From JAZKAR01 sp040389065 (GTDB taxonomy: Bacteria > Pseudomonadota > Gammaproteobacteria > Burkholderiales > Casimicrobiaceae), in contig JAZKAR010000009.1 of assembly GCA_040389065.1 (NCBI GenBank), forward strand, positions 1-64,000: a stretch of DNA of 64,000 bases, in the 5' to 3' direction. The translations under genes and the position numbers were made by a program. Positions 63,371 to 64,000 of this stretch are shown here, one piece after another; position 1 is the stretch's first letter; each line of letters opens with the position of its first letter. The notes under the pieces are model-generated. The model was not told where the DNA came from. It saw only the letters and a list, made by a program, of their open reading frames with translations, and ran no database searches.

Positions 63371-64000
63371 GTGGCAAAAATTGTCGTTGTAACTTCTGGA
63401 AAAGGCGGAGTAGGCAAAACTACAACCAGCGCCAGCTTTGCATCAGGCTTAGCCATGCAGGGCAAAAAAACCGCCGTTCTTGATTTTGACGTAGGTCTAC
63501 GTAATCTTGACCTTATTATGGGTTGCGAGCGTCGCGTAGTGTATGATTTTATTAATGTTATCAATAAAGAAGCCACTTTACATCAAGCTTTGATCAAAGA
63601 TAAACATTGCGATAATCTTTTTGTATTACCTGCATCTCAAACGCGCGATAAAGACGCACTCACGCAAGAAGGGGTTAGCCTTGTTCTGGATGAACTTAAA
63701 GACCAGGGCTTTGACTATATTATATGTGATTCACCAGCTGGAATTGAAGCAGGGGCAGTACTAGCTCTCTATTTTGCTGATGAAGCAATTATTGTGACTA
63801 ACCCTGAAGTTTCATCGGTGCGCGACTCTGATCGTATTTTGGGGATTATCGATTCACGATCAAAACGTTCGGTTGAAAAACTCGAATCTGTTAAAACTCA
63901 CTTACTAATCACACGTTATAACCCACGTCGTGTTGCAGAAGGTGAAATGCTTTCCATTAAAGATGTAGAAGATATTCTGCGCATTCCTCTTATTGGCGTT
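63371..64000 (+). CDS. minD: Septum site-determining ATPase MinD (5' part; runs off the window)
   Basis: Membrane-oscillating ATPase that recruits MinC and is displaced by MinE. The first 210 codons are present and in frame to the last base. The start is a GTG with GAGG upstream giving MAKIVVVTSGKGGVGKTTTSA, which contains the deviant Walker A motif with both Lys. LDFDVGLRNLDLIMGCERRVVYD and YIICDSPAGIEAGA (Walker B-like) follow. About 60 residues, including the membrane-targeting helix, are beyond the window; minE is expected next. Confidence 0.97.
   Translation, partial: MAKIVVVTSGKGGVGKTTTSASFASGLAMQGKKTAVLDFDVGLRNLDLIMGCERRVVYDFINVINKEATLHQALIKDKHCDNLFVLPASQTRDKDALTQEGVSLVLDELKDQGFDYIICDSPAGIEAGAVLALYFADEAIIVTNPEVSSVRDSDRILGIIDSRSKRSVEKLESVKTHLLITRYNPRRVAEGEMLSIKDVEDILRIPLIGV

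Noticed and set aside
1..64000. tRNA, rRNA or tmRNA genes
   Set aside because: I inspected the intergenic regions for cloverleaf features and conserved rRNA segments and saw none; a covariance search would be decisive.

Overview
The window is AT-rich, densely coding chromosomal DNA from a Gram-negative proteobacterium. Lipid A genes (lpxA, lpxD), bamA, skp, bamB, rseP, mpl and a block reading yfgM-bamB-der-hfq-hflX-hisZ-purA followed by minC-minD point most strongly to a low-GC betaproteobacterium (Burkholderiales-like). The hisZ-purA pairing and the dusB-fis pair fit that best, but the assignment is inference from gene content and order, not from a marker search. Most genes are housekeeping. 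I see no rRNA, tRNA, CRISPR array or intact insertion sequence.

Layout. 1-5 kb: an exported small protein, mpl, a dihydroorotase gene and a stand-alone MetH reactivation domain. 5-7.4 kb: two related GGDEF genes, the second with a degenerate active site. 7.4-13 kb: the envelope operon bamA-skp-lpxD-fabZ-lpxA. 13.5-20 kb: gloB, a branched-chain amino acid ABC transporter operon (livK-livH-livM-livG, no livF) and metF. 20-27 kb: a giant Cys-rich protein with a TrbL/VirB6-like membrane domain, then a PAS-GGDEF-EAL regulator. 27-38 kb: mutM, a lipoprotein SodC with an altered zinc site, a GspF-like protein, gph, glnE, dusB, fis, cyaY and a DinG/YoaA helicase. 38-41.6 kb: a LysE-type exporter, a WecA/MraY-family transferase and rseP. 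42-49.5 kb: dnaA-dnaN-gyrB followed by a PhoB/PhoR-like pair. 49.5-50.5 kb: flgN and flgM with a candidate sigma-28 promoter. 50.7-54.6 kb: pyrD, mltB and ETF-ubiquinone oxidoreductase. 54.7-64 kb: yfgM to minD, which runs off the end.

Themes. A roughly 107-122 bp repeat with about 18-bp terminal inverted repeats, bounded by TA, occurs five times plus one degenerate copy, always between genes; it looks like a MITE. Several gene junctions carry long perfect stem-loops without a U-tract. c-di-GMP signalling is represented by three genes. Methionine/one-carbon metabolism is hinted at by metF and the separate MetH activation domain.

The most unusual object is the 1402-codon Cys-rich/TrbL-like gene at 20025-24233. 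It has no other type IV secretion gene beside it. The 100-N assembly gap inside it is flanked by an identical 44-bp sequence and is probably an artefact, so the true protein is probably 48 residues shorter.
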